Shown here piece after piece: positions 1-7,955 of a DNA stretch of 64,000 nt. The notes below the pieces were generated by a model. The model had not been told where the DNA came from, searched no databases, and was given only the letters and a program-made list of their open reading frames with translations. The position numbers and the translations under genes were made by a program. Every line of letters begins with the position of its first letter. Positions within the stretch are counted from its first letter, which is position 1. The DNA is taken from positions 126,030-190,029 of the forward strand of contig NZ_SPQG01000005.1 in NCBI RefSeq assembly GCF_004944975.1, written 5' to 3'. The stretch comes from Halorhabdus amylolytica. Its GTDB lineage: Archaea; Halobacteriota; Halobacteria; Halobacteriales; Haloarculaceae.

Positions 1-268
1 GGAACCGGATCAAGAGGGGCGCGAGCACATCCTCGAGATTCACACCCGCGAGATGAACCTCGCCGATGGCGTCGACCTCGGCGCGGTCGCCGACGGGACC
101 GACGGCCTGACCGGTGCCGAAATCGAGAGTCTGACCACCGAGGCAGGCATGTTCGCGATCCGCGACGGCCGAACCGAGGTCCGGCGCGAGGACTTCGAGG
201 ACGCTATCGAGAAGATCACCGAGGAGGACTCCGAGGCGAGCGTCGGGACGCCGGTCATGTTCCACTGA
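1..268 (+). CDS. Proteasome-activating nucleotidase (PAN), C-terminal part
   Basis: This is the 3' end of an AAA+ ATPase gene that starts before the window; the frame is open from base 2. The visible part reads EPDQEGREHILEIHTREMNL followed by a helical AAA lid (GADGLTGAEIES-like, then DGRTEVRREDFEDAIEKI), the usual end of archaeal PAN/Rpt-type unfoldases that feed the 20S proteasome. The last residues are V-M-F-H. Known PAN proteins end in an HbYX motif that opens the proteasome gate; here Phe occupies the Tyr position, a conservative variant. The assignment as PAN rather than another CDC48-like AAA protein rests on the lid and tail only. Confidence 0.8.
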   Translation, partial: EPDQEGREHILEIHTREMNLADGVDLGAVADGTDGLTGAEIESLTTEAGMFAIRDGRTEVRREDFEDAIEKITEEDSEASVGTPVMFH

Positions 269-307
269 GGACTCGTTTTCGCATCCGGAGCGCACTTCGG
301 GTGTCGC

Positions 308-922
308 TCAGCCGAACAGCCCTTCTACGTCTTCGTCCCTGGCCATCCGGCGCTCCACGTGTTCTCCGAGTCGTTGGCAGATGATCCCGCGAGCGTCAGG
401 TTGCCGGACGTAATCGAAGAGGAACGTCACGAACTGACTCCCCTCGTCGCCGGCTTCGAGATCGGCCTGTGCGTATTCGATCGCCTGCTCGATCAACTCC
501 TCGTCATCCTCGGTTTCGGCGATCGCGTCAGCCACGAGGAGCGTCCCATCGAAGTCCAGATCCTCCAGGCCCACGGCCTCGCCGTGACGGGTCAACGTCG
601 GCGGATCGCGACGGTCGACGACCGAAGGATCCTCCCGCAAGGCACCCAGATAGCTCCGGACGGGCGCGAGGTCCACGCCGGCGAACCCGTCACCGTAGCC
701 TTCGAGATAGGTCGGGGCCTTCTCGGCGAGACTTCGTGCGCCCGCCGCGTTGTCCACGGTCGCATGGTGAATCGCGACGGTGAACTGGATGAGTCCCTGC
801 AGGAAGTCCTTGCGCTCGTCGGCGCCGCTCATGCCGATCCAGGAGTGTTCCCAGGCGTCGTGGGCAATGCGGTACTGTCCCGCGTTGTACAGTGCGATCC
901 CGGCTCGCAACGCGGCTTCCAT
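308..922 (-). CDS. DUF309 family protein
   Basis: A 204-residue acidic protein. The N-terminal half carries the DUF309 signature: an amphipathic helix with LYNAGQYRIAHDAWEHSW followed by a second helix with LQGLIQFTVAIHHA. The conserved His, Trp and Glu lie on these helices. DUF309 proteins are small all-helical proteins of unknown biochemical role, widespread in archaea and bacteria. The rest (from about residue 100) is an acidic, helix-rich extension. The gene stands alone, convergent with PAN and divergent from the Nramp-like transporter. The ATG at 922 is the first Met and gives the expected start of the domain. Confidence 0.8.
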   Translation of the reverse strand: MEAALRAGIALYNAGQYRIAHDAWEHSWIGMSGADERKDFLQGLIQFTVAIHHATVDNAAGARSLAEKAPTYLEGYGDGFAGVDLAPVRSYLGALREDPSVVDRRDPPTLTRHGEAVGLEDLDFDGTLLVADAIAETEDDEELIEQAIEYAQADLEAGDEGSQFVTFLFDYVRQPDARGIICQRLGEHVERRMARDEDVEGLFG

Positions 923-1054
923 ATCACCCGATTGTCGACGACGGGCCTAAACGCTCCGGGATATCGACGTCACGCCCGGCGTCGCATGACCAGTCGTTTC
1001 CTCTATATTTCCCAACCCGGCAAGGTTTTCATTCTCTGGTGATACCACCCGAGT

Positions 1055-2380
1055 ATGAGCGAGACGACAACAGACGTTACCGCCGTCTCGGGCGGGACAG
1101 TCGGACGGTATCTCCGGGAGATGGGACCGTCGTGGGTCGCCGGGGCGATCGCCGCGGGACCGGCGTCGATGGCGAGTCTGATCACCGCTGGTGCAAGCTA
1201 TGACTACGCGCTTTTGTGGGTAGTCGTGCTCTCGGCAGTCGCCGGTGCGTTGGCCCAGTACCTCGCGATGCGGCTGGGACTGCTCACCGAACGAGGGATC
1301 GTCGGCGTCGTCGAGGACCACCTCGGCGAGTCCTGGGCGTGGATCCTGGTGGCCGACGCGGTGATCGCCGCGGGTGTCGCCCAACTGGTAATCATGAACA
1401 CTGTCGCTTCCGTGTCGGCGTCGATCACCGGGCTGGACGCCCGTCTCTGGGGTGTACTCTGGGCGTTCGTCCTCGCGGCCGGGCTGGCGGGTCGCGGATA
1501 TCGGTTCGTCGAACTGGTCGCGAAGCTACTCGTGACTGCGGTCGTGGTCGCGTTCGTCGCCTCGCTGTTCGTGGTTCCGATCGATCCCGGCGCCGCAGCC
1601 GGAGGGATCGTCCCGTCGCTGCCGGGTAGTGGGGCCCTCGTCGCAGCAGGCATCCTCGGCGGCGCGGTCCACATCACGCTGATCACGATGCACTCCTACA
1701 CGATGCGAGCCCGCGAGTGGACGGCCGAGGACTACGACCTGGCGACCGTCGACATCGGTGCGTCGATGCTGGTGGCCTTCGGGATCTACAGCGTCGCGAT
1801 CTTTCTGGTAGCCGCAAGCGTTCTCTCGGACCCGGGACTCTCGACGGTGGGCGCGGCCGAGGCGCTGGGGCCGCTGGTCGGCCCGAGCGCCGAGTGGCTG
1901 TTCCTGCTCGGCCTGGGCGGGGCTGCGATCTCGACGCTGGGCGGGAACACGATCGTCCCGCCGTTCCTGCTGGCGGACAAACTCGGCTGGGGTACGACCG
2001 TCGAGGACGATCGCTACCGTGCCCTCCTGGCCGGCTTCGCACTGCTGTCGGCGCCCGGGGCGTTCATCGGCGGGGACGTCCTCGGTCAACTCGTCCTCGT
2101 ACTCGCCCTGGGAACGGTCGGAACTCCCTTCGCCATCGCAGTCGTCCTCTACCTGTTGAACTCCGGGGCAGTCCCCGAAGCGAACTCGACGGTCGCGAAC
2201 GTCGGCGGACTCTCGTTGCTGGCCGTCGCGGGCACGCTGGCGGCCAATTTCGTCCGTGAACAGGTTAGCGCAGGCGTCGATCCTCTCTCGGGCGCGGTGC
2301 TGGCGTTCGCCGTCGTCCTTGGCCTCGCCACCGTCGGATTGCTCGGAAAGTACGTGCTCGAACGCCCGAACGCCGCATGA
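1055..2380 (+). CDS. Nramp-family membrane transporter with atypical metal site
   Basis: A 441-residue polytopic membrane protein with about 11 hydrophobic segments and the overall Nramp (SLC11) layout. The segment GPASMASLITAGASYDY corresponds to Nramp TM1, and ITMHSYTMRAREW to TM6. In true Mn/Fe transporters TM1 carries DPGN and TM6 carries MPH, which supply the Asp, Asn and Met metal ligands. Here they read GPAS and TMH, so the canonical ligands are missing. The substrate may therefore not be a transition metal; Nramp-related proteins with altered sites are known to move Mg2+ or have other roles. The gene overlaps the next one by four bases (ATGA) and is probably cotranscribed with it. Confidence 0.75.
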   Translation: MSETTTDVTAVSGGTVGRYLREMGPSWVAGAIAAGPASMASLITAGASYDYALLWVVVLSAVAGALAQYLAMRLGLLTERGIVGVVEDHLGESWAWILVADAVIAAGVAQLVIMNTVASVSASITGLDARLWGVLWAFVLAAGLAGRGYRFVELVAKLLVTAVVVAFVASLFVVPIDPGAAAGGIVPSLPGSGALVAAGILGGAVHITLITMHSYTMRAREWTAEDYDLATVDIGASMLVAFGIYSVAIFLVAASVLSDPGLSTVGAAEALGPLVGPSAEWLFLLGLGGAAISTLGGNTIVPPFLLADKLGWGTTVEDDRYRALLAGFALLSAPGAFIGGDVLGQLVLVLALGTVGTPFAIAVVLYLLNSGAVPEANSTVANVGGLSLLAVAGTLAANFVREQVSAGVDPLSGAVLAFAVVLGLATVGLLGKYVLERPNAA

Positions 2381-2934
2381 CTGCCGGGACGGTCCCGCTC
2401 GAGGGTACAACCCTGCTCGTAGGTCCCTCGGAAGTCGGCAAGACCCACCGGACCGCGCAGGCACTGGATGCCTGGATCGACAATCACGGAACCGACGGCG
2501 TGGTCGTGCTGGAGTTCGCACCCGAGATCGAACGGGACGGACGCCTCCTCGGCGGGCGACTAGAGCGGTTCAGAACGGTCCCGGACGGCGTCTGGCACGG
2601 CGTCCTGGACGCCCACGCTCCGCGGGCAGCCGCTGACTCCCAGGATGAAGCCCGCAATTTGGCCCGGGACAACGCCGAGCGGGCGAAAGAGATTCTCGAC
2701 GGCACCCCCGAACCCGTCGCGGTGTTCGTCAACGATGCGACGATCCCGTTCCAGCACGCGACCGGGAAACCCGAGCGACTCACCGACTACTGCGATCGTG
2801 CCGACTGTGCCGTCCTGAACGCTTTCGAGAGCGACGAACTGGGTACCGACGACCCGGTCTCCCGGCGGGAACGAGCAGTCCTCGATCGGCTCCAGGAATG
2901 GGCCGATCGGACGATCCCACTGTCCGAGCGATAG
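2377..2934 (+). CDS. P-loop NTPase-like protein of unknown function
   Basis: A 185-residue soluble acidic protein starting in the ATGA overlap with the Nramp-like gene. Near the N-terminus TTLLVGPSEVGKTHRTAQAL is a clear Walker A motif (GPSEVGKT). Further hydrophobic strands (GVVVLEFAPEI, PVAVFVNDATIP) fit a Rossmann-like P-loop core; the second ends in ND, a plausible Walker B variant. I do not recognise the family. Translational coupling suggests that it works with, or regulates, the transporter, but that is inference from position only. Confidence 0.65.
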   Translation: MTAGTVPLEGTTLLVGPSEVGKTHRTAQALDAWIDNHGTDGVVVLEFAPEIERDGRLLGGRLERFRTVPDGVWHGVLDAHAPRAAADSQDEARNLARDNAERAKEILDGTPEPVAVFVNDATIPFQHATGKPERLTDYCDRADCAVLNAFESDELGTDDPVSRRERAVLDRLQEWADRTIPLSER

Positions 2935-3055
2935 GAGGCGGGTCGGGGATATCGTCGGCCGAGCCAAAAACGGCCACTCACGTTTCGTCCCACACGTCGG
3001 CGATACGGGTATCGATCGAGAGAAAGATAACGCATGAGCCAGAGGGTCCGGGTAG

Positions 3056-4837
3056 ATGGTCCCCCTCCGTCGGCTGTACGGTCGAGCGAAGACGCGGCTG
3101 CTCGCCGACCTGCAGGAGGACCCCTACCTCCCCTGGATCCTTGCTGCAGCGGCGTTACTGTCGGGATTCTGGTTCTGGCACCGGCTCCCGAACGCCGCGA
3201 CCCGGGACGAGTGGAGTCGTGCGATCGACCCGCTGATGGCCGTCCGGTCGGTCGTCGCAGACCCCGGATTCGAGGGACTGCAGGACGGCGTCGCCTGGGG
3301 CCGCGTCCCGTTCGGGGCGACGTTCTACCTGTTCGGGTTCGCCCTGGTACCGGTGCTTTCGGTCGCCGTCCTCTCGGGAAACGTCGAGGCTGTCCTCGGA
3401 CCGTTTCCGCCCGAAGGCGAGTTCGGGTACTTCCCGCTGTGGAACGAGACGCCGGCCTGGTTCTGGAACGGTTATCTCGGCCTGGTACGGCTGTTCTCCG
3501 TCGCCTTTGCGGTCGGGAGCGTCTATCTCACCTATCGCATCGGGACCGCGATCGCTGACCGGGCGACGGGGCGACTGGCCGCTCTGTTGTTGACGCTGAC
3601 TTTCGGTTTCCTCACGATAGCCCACGAGGGCGGTGAGGATATGCCGGCGCTTTTCTTCCTCCTGCTCGCGCTGTATCTGCTGATCCGCTACGTCCAGGGC
3701 GGCGAGTGTCGGCTGTTCCTCGCTGCGAGCGCGATCGGCGGCGTCGCGATCGCGTTCAAACTCACCGCCGCGCCGGTGATCGGCGTGATCGGCGTCGCTC
3801 ACCTCCTGCGTACCCGCGGCCAGGAGAACTGGCCGCGGTCGCTGTACCGGCCGCGGCTGCTGGCGACCGGCGCGGCACTCGGCGGTCTGACGATCCTGCT
3901 GGGGTTCCCGACGGGACTGGTCGGCGAGTTCGGACTCGTCGCCGAGCGACTCTTCGGCGGCCCGGTCGGTCGGGCCACACACGCCACAGGGCCCGACGCA
4001 CCCACCTGGTGGTGGTTCCTTCGGCAGTATCTCACCGGACTCGGCTGGCCGCTGTTCGTCGGCGGCGTCGGAGGCGTCCTCACGACAGTCGCACTCACGG
4101 CGCGGCGGCGAGTCTCTGGCGGGATGGTTCTCGTATTGACTGCGCTCGCCGCGTTCGTCGCATTGTTTGTCCCCTGGCACGACTTTCGCGTCCACCACCT
4201 GTTGCCGACCTTCCCGCTCGTGGCGATACTGACCGCCTCGAGCCTCCTCGCACTGCGCGACCGGCGAGAAACCGTCGGACGGGTGGCGATCGGTCTGCTG
4301 CTCGTGAGTTCGGCCGTTTACGCTGGCGTCGGTGTCCTCGGCTACGCCGACATGCCCCGCGATCAGGCTGTCGACTGGCTGGAGGAGAACGCCGACGAGG
4401 GGGAGACGATCGAAGTGTATCGCCGACACTTCCAGGACACGGCGCTCCCTCATGGAGCGTCGGTCAATCATCTCTTCGGGTCCGAAGAGGCCTACGAACG
4501 GGCCGATCCGTGTCCGACCTACGTGCAACTCGGGTATCGCGATCTGCTGTACCTGTCCGAGGGGTCCTATTATCGGTCCGACCAGGATCGGGCCGAGTAC
4601 GTTCGGGCGCTATTCGACGGGGAATATGGCTACGAACTCGTCGCCGAGTTCGGTCCCAGACCACGGAACTTCGTCCCCGAGCGCCCGACGCCCGGGTCAC
4701 TCACAGACCTACTTTCACTGGGAGTTATTCCCCAGACCGGCCACTATGCCGACGAGCAGGAACTCCAGCCCAACCAGTACACGGCGATCCTGAAACTCAC
4801 GGGCGAATGCGACCAAGATCGCGATCCGCCGTTCTGA
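3056..4837 (+). CDS. GT-C fold membrane glycosyltransferase (GT39/ArnT-like)
   Basis: A 593-residue integral membrane protein. After one TM (about residues 26-45) an extracytoplasmic loop contains RDEW, in the place where GT-C enzymes carry their catalytic acidic residue. The motif EGGEDMPALFFLLLALYLL follows in the next helices, a pattern of PMT/ArnT-type transferases that use polyprenyl- or dolichyl-phosphate sugars. About ten more TM segments lead to a C-terminal soluble domain (about residues 450-593). The likely role is transfer of a lipid-linked sugar to protein or lipid at the outer membrane face. Substrate and acceptor cannot be read from sequence. It stands alone, convergent with the rhodanese gene. 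Confidence 0.65.
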   Translation: MVPLRRLYGRAKTRLLADLQEDPYLPWILAAAALLSGFWFWHRLPNAATRDEWSRAIDPLMAVRSVVADPGFEGLQDGVAWGRVPFGATFYLFGFALVPVLSVAVLSGNVEAVLGPFPPEGEFGYFPLWNETPAWFWNGYLGLVRLFSVAFAVGSVYLTYRIGTAIADRATGRLAALLLTLTFGFLTIAHEGGEDMPALFFLLLALYLLIRYVQGGECRLFLAASAIGGVAIAFKLTAAPVIGVIGVAHLLRTRGQENWPRSLYRPRLLATGAALGGLTILLGFPTGLVGEFGLVAERLFGGPVGRATHATGPDAPTWWWFLRQYLTGLGWPLFVGGVGGVLTTVALTARRRVSGGMVLVLTALAAFVALFVPWHDFRVHHLLPTFPLVAILTASSLLALRDRRETVGRVAIGLLLVSSAVYAGVGVLGYADMPRDQAVDWLEENADEGETIEVYRRHFQDTALPHGASVNHLFGSEEAYERADPCPTYVQLGYRDLLYLSEGSYYRSDQDRAEYVRALFDGEYGYELVAEFGPRPRNFVPERPTPGSLTDLLSLGVIPQTGHYADEQELQPNQYTAILKLTGECDQDRDPPF

Positions 4838-4847
4838 GAAGAAGGGG

Positions 4848-5168
4848 TCACTCCCTGCCGGCCTCGAGTTCGCCGTCCCAGCCTTCGAGTCCGGGGGCGA
4901 GACTCTCGACCGGACCGTCGACGCCCTCGTAGGCGGCGATGAGCCGGGCGGCCTGGACGCTGGCCTGTCCGTGCGGACAGACCGTCACGACCCGCTTTGC
5001 GCCCTCCAGTTCCCCGACCTCGTCAGTCAGCCTCGGCAACGGGACGTTCTCGCTACCCGGGATGTGTCCCCGTTCGAACGCGTCAGGTGAGCGCACGTCG
5101 ACAATCGTCACGTCAGTCCCGGATTCCAGCAAGTCCCGCAACTCTGCGGTGGAGACTTCGCCGTCCAT
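4848..5168 (-). CDS. Single-domain rhodanese-like sulfurtransferase
   Basis: A 106-residue protein consisting of one rhodanese domain. Visible signatures are VTIVDVRSPDAFERGHIPGS near the N-terminus (the CH2A-type motif with the conserved Asp and Arg) and the active-site loop CPHGQAS, whose Cys would carry the persulfide. Single-domain rhodaneses move sulfane sulfur in thiolation or detoxification. It has full domain length, and the start fits the family. It lies 60 bp from the NUDIX gene on the same strand. Confidence 0.88.
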   Translation of the reverse strand: MDGEVSTAELRDLLESGTDVTIVDVRSPDAFERGHIPGSENVPLPRLTDEVGELEGAKRVVTVCPHGQASVQAARLIAAYEGVDGPVESLAPGLEGWDGELEAGRE

Positions 5169-5228
5169 GTCGTCCTCTCGGGGAAGCGCCGGGAAAACGC
5201 CGACGGTTCCACAGCATGCTCCCGCCCC

Positions 5229-5768
5229 TTACAACAGCCCTTCCTCGCGGGCCAGTAGTAACCCCTCGATGGTGGCGTCGTTGGCGGGATCGGCCCGGGC
5301 TCGTTCGAACGCCTCCTCGACCGGAACGGTCGTGACTTCGAGGAACTCGTTTTCGTCTAAGTTCGTCTCGACCGGTTCGAGGCCCTCGGCGAAGACGATC
5401 CCGCGCTCGTGGCGCATCGCGCCCGTCGCGACCCAGAAGTCCTCCAGTAGGGAGACGCCAGCGGGGTCGAATCCGGTCTCCTCGCGGAGTTCTCGCGCCC
5501 CCGCCCGGGTGTAGGATTCGCCGTCCTCGACGATCCCCGCAGGAAATTCCAGGCAGTGCTCGCGGATCGGGGGGCGGTACTGCTCGACCATCACGAGTTC
5601 GTCACCTGCCAGGGGCACGACGACGACCGCGGGCGGGAGTTCGGCCCAGTAGTAGCGCTTCGTCGTTCCGTCGGGCTGTTCGACGCGGTCGTATCCCCCG
5701 TCGAACCAGCCCGTCTCGTACTCGACGCGCGATTCCAAAATCGGCCAGTCGTGGGAGTCGTCACTCAT
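5229..5768 (-). CDS. NUDIX hydrolase (ADP-ribose pyrophosphatase-like)
   Basis: A 179-residue NUDIX hydrolase. The NUDIX box GX5EX7REUXEEXGU is intact: the segment beginning GIVEDGE and ending RELREETGF supplies the catalytic Mg2+-binding glutamates. The upstream sequence VVVVPLAGDELVMVEQYRPP and the length resemble ADP-sugar pyrophosphatases of the NudF group that clean up ADP-ribose. The gene overlaps the preceding membrane-protein gene by 8 bp, so the two are probably one transcript. Confidence 0.88.
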   Translation of the reverse strand: MSDDSHDWPILESRVEYETGWFDGGYDRVEQPDGTTKRYYWAELPPAVVVVPLAGDELVMVEQYRPPIREHCLEFPAGIVEDGESYTRAGARELREETGFDPAGVSLLEDFWVATGAMRHERGIVFAEGLEPVETNLDENEFLEVTTVPVEEAFERARADPANDATIEGLLLAREEGLL

Positions 5769-6174
5769 CAGTTGTGCCTCCCGGATCCTGCGTTACCGTG
5801 AGTCGATAGTATCGGTTGTCGAGGCGAACGTAGATGGCCTCGCCGTCGTTCGCGTCAGGATTGCGTTGCCGTAAGGCGCTGAGCTCGTCGAACGGCGAAT
5901 GGGTGAACGCCTCCTTGAACCCGACGTAACCCCGCCAGTAGGGCTCGGAACGGCCAGCCCCGTCGCCGGTTGCATCCGCCACGGCAGCCGTCGTGTAGGG
6001 ATACCGGCGCTCGTCGAGGTCGCTCCCGTTGATCGCGGCGTGATCGTCGACGGGTGTCGCAGTCAAGTAATACGGATCGCCGGCCCGGATGTAGTTCGGC
6101 AGCGCGCCGAGGGCGAGCAGGGCGAAGACGACTCCGAGGATCACCAGCAGGGCGATCCGCGTCCGCCGTCGCAT
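5761..6174 (-). CDS. Haloarchaeal membrane-anchored protein of unknown function
   Basis: A 137-residue protein with a short basic N-terminus (MRRRTR), one TM helix (residues about 7-27) and an acidic outer domain containing DDHAAINGSDLDERRYPYT. The segment AIYVRLDNRYYRLTVTQ near the C-terminus looks like a beta hairpin. The topology predicts an extracellular domain tethered by the N-terminal helix. I do not recognise the family. It begins directly after the stop of the upstream gene and overlaps the NUDIX gene, so it is part of a compact minus-strand operon. Confidence 0.65.
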   Translation of the reverse strand: MRRRTRIALLVILGVVFALLALGALPNYIRAGDPYYLTATPVDDHAAINGSDLDERRYPYTTAAVADATGDGAGRSEPYWRGYVGFKEAFTHSPFDELSALRQRNPDANDGEAIYVRLDNRYYRLTVTQDPGGTTDE

Positions 6175-6651
6175 CTATTCGCCCTCCGTCGGTGGTTCGT
6201 CGGACGCCTCTGGGGCTTCCTGGGTTGCGTCCGTTTCGTGTAGTACGTCCCGGTATAGCCGTCCGAACGCCTGCCGTCGGAGCGTCGCGATCGCGGCTTC
6301 GCGGGCGTCAGCAAACGTGGTCGCGACGATCCGGTCAGTGAAGGCGGGCGCGTGCCAAACGATGCCGTCGACGTGTTCGGTTCCGGTCTGAACGACTTCG
6401 GCGTCCCGGTCCGCACAGAACGTCTCGAACTCCTCGCGCGTGCCGACGTGGACTGCAAGCAGCGAGGCGAACAGCGCGTCGTGACCGGTCGCGATCACGT
6501 CGTCGGTGATCAGCCGATCGTACTCTTTGCCGTCGAGTCCCATCGCCCGTCCGACCTCACGGACGACGGTCCCGGCGGCTGGATCGAGATCGGCGTACCG
6601 CTCGCGTACCTCGGCGACGGTCTCGGGCGCGAACAACCCCTCGGTGTCCAT
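6175..6651 (-). CDS. Haloarchaeal conserved protein (DUF5809-like)
   Basis: A 158-residue soluble, acidic protein with no membrane segment. It begins MDTEGLFAPETVAEVRERY and contains a helix-rich core ending ALFASLLAVHVGTREEFE. From memory this matches the haloarchaeal family labelled DUF5809, usually found beside the zinc-finger protein encoded next to it here and near rimI. No biochemical role is known to me. The C-terminal tail is low-complexity acidic. It abuts the membrane-protein gene with no gap, which points to an operon. Confidence 0.65.
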   Translation of the reverse strand: MDTEGLFAPETVAEVRERYADLDPAAGTVVREVGRAMGLDGKEYDRLITDDVIATGHDALFASLLAVHVGTREEFETFCADRDAEVVQTGTEHVDGIVWHAPAFTDRIVATTFADAREAAIATLRRQAFGRLYRDVLHETDATQEAPEASDEPPTEGE

Positions 6652-6675
6652 ATCCCGCCGTTGGACGGGGGCCCA

Positions 6676-7128
6676 CTATTCGGTTTCGCCCGCGTCCGCC
6701 GAGACGTCCCCGTCGTCACGTTGGCGTGCCGCACGCTCGCGGCGCTCCCTGGTGAGTTCGTAGGCCTCCCGGAGGGCTGCCTGGGCCTCGTCGTCCAAGG
6801 GCCGGTTTGCATTCGCCCGAACGCCTTCTCCCTCAGTCAATGCGTCGAAGGCGATGCCGGGTTCGTGACTGCTGTCCTGAAATGCGGTCGAATTTGGAAT
6901 CCCGGTGTGATCGTGATCGTCGCCAGCGACCGGAAGATCGACCTCCTCGGCCTCGCCGACGACGCGCTCGGCCAGGCCCGCGTCGTCCTCCTCGGCCCAG
7001 CCCGGAGCGTGTTCCTCGAGCCAGATCTCGTGCTCGTCGTCGCCCAGTAGCGCCGTGAAGGCCAGGTGGTCCGCCAGGTGTTTGGCATCGGCCTGGGGCG
7101 CCTCACAGACCGGGCACGCGTATCCCAT
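6676..7128 (-). CDS. Zinc-finger protein (DUF5810-like)
   Basis: A 150-residue protein starting MGYACPVCEAPQ, where CxxC plus two downstream His residues (KHLADHLAFTALL) form a C2H2-like zinc site. The rest is acidic and ends in a charged helix (ELTRERRERAARQR). The frame is open further upstream, but that extension is Arg-rich and unlike halophilic protein, and the start at 7128 places the zinc site at the N-terminus. It fits my memory of the DUF5810 family found next to DUF5809 in haloarchaea. Function unknown; nucleic-acid or protein binding is inference. Confidence 0.7.
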   Translation of the reverse strand: MGYACPVCEAPQADAKHLADHLAFTALLGDDEHEIWLEEHAPGWAEEDDAGLAERVVGEAEEVDLPVAGDDHDHTGIPNSTAFQDSSHEPGIAFDALTEGEGVRANANRPLDDEAQAALREAYELTRERRERAARQRDDGDVSADAGETE

Positions 7129-7165
7129 GTCCGAACGCAGGCGGGCCCGACGGAAAGACCTCTCG

Positions 7166-7657
7166 CTACCCCCAGGTCCGGAGCATGACCAGCGCGTCCT
7201 CGCCGTCGTCGTAGTACCGCGGGATCGTCCGGCGGTGGACGAACCCCGCCTGTCGATAAAGTCGCTTTGCCCCCTCGTTGCTCGCCCGGACCTCCAGCTT
7301 GATCGATCCCACGCCGGTCGACCGGAGTGTACAGACCGCCCGTTCGAGGAGCTGTCGACCGATCCCTCGTCGTCTTCGATCGGGGTGGACAGCCAGATCC
7401 TTGACGTGACCGAGCGCCTCGCCGTGGTTGGGGATGGCGTCGGCGACGACGTATCCGACGACGGTTCCGTCCGGGGGCGCATCACCACGGCCGACCGCCA
7501 CGAGGAACGCAGGCGCATCGAGGAACCCCTCGAAGGCCGCGACGGACCACGGTTGCGGAAACGACTGGCGCTCGATATCGGCGACGGCAAGCAGATCCGA
7601 GCGCCTGGCCGACCGGATGAACGGGAGCGTGGTATCTCCCGGAACGACTGTCGTCAC
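7166..7657 (-). CDS. rimI: Ribosomal-protein-alanine N-acetyltransferase (RimI-type GNAT)
   Basis: A 163-residue GNAT. Motif A, the acetyl-CoA pyrophosphate loop, reads VHPDRRRRGIGRQLL. N-terminal RQSFPQPW and C-terminal ASNEGAKRLYRQAGF followed by RRTIPRYY are typical of RimI/ArdA-type N-alpha-acetyltransferases, which in archaea acetylate protein N-termini. It has full length for the family. It probably heads the minus-strand operon continuing into the DUF5810- and DUF5809-like genes (37 bp gap). Confidence 0.85.
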   Translation of the reverse strand: MTTVVPGDTTLPFIRSARRSDLLAVADIERQSFPQPWSVAAFEGFLDAPAFLVAVGRGDAPPDGTVVGYVVADAIPNHGEALGHVKDLAVHPDRRRRGIGRQLLERAVCTLRSTGVGSIKLEVRASNEGAKRLYRQAGFVHRRTIPRYYDDGEDALVMLRTWG

Positions 7658-7955
7658 AGACAGAGCTACGACAGGGGACTACAAAGACGTGGCGCCGGGC
7701 CGACGACTCCCAAAAGACACTTACTACCCGACGGTCTACCTCGTTATGCACCCATTCGGGTGCCACCCCAACCCCCACCCCAACTTTTCGTCTTTCCGTC
7801 GACCCGTGACCGGTTGGTCCGTGACGGACGTTCCCGGTTCGGCGTGGACCGGAATAGACGGTGTGCCGACAGCCAGCGGACTCTCGATCGCTGTCACCTT
7901 ATCCCGGCGTCTCCAGCGAAAAGATCCTCAACGGTGCGTTTCGGAGGAGTGCCGA
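7658..7955. other. Intergenic region, no gene seen
   Basis: About 300 bp between rimI (leaving left) and the 3' end of aconitase. It contains pyrimidine-rich stretches (cacccccaccccaac-like, about 7765-7790) and short open frames with non-halophilic composition. The right part may serve as the aconitase terminator and the left part as the rimI promoter. I see no RNA gene. Confidence 0.5.

Noticed and set aside
1526-2521. Minus-strand frame opposite the Nramp-like gene
   Set aside because: Arg-rich antisense shadow with no domain-like features.
3155-4528. Large minus-strand frame opposite the glycosyltransferase
   Set aside because: Low-complexity Arg/Glu/Gln composition typical of antisense frames in GC-rich halophile genes.
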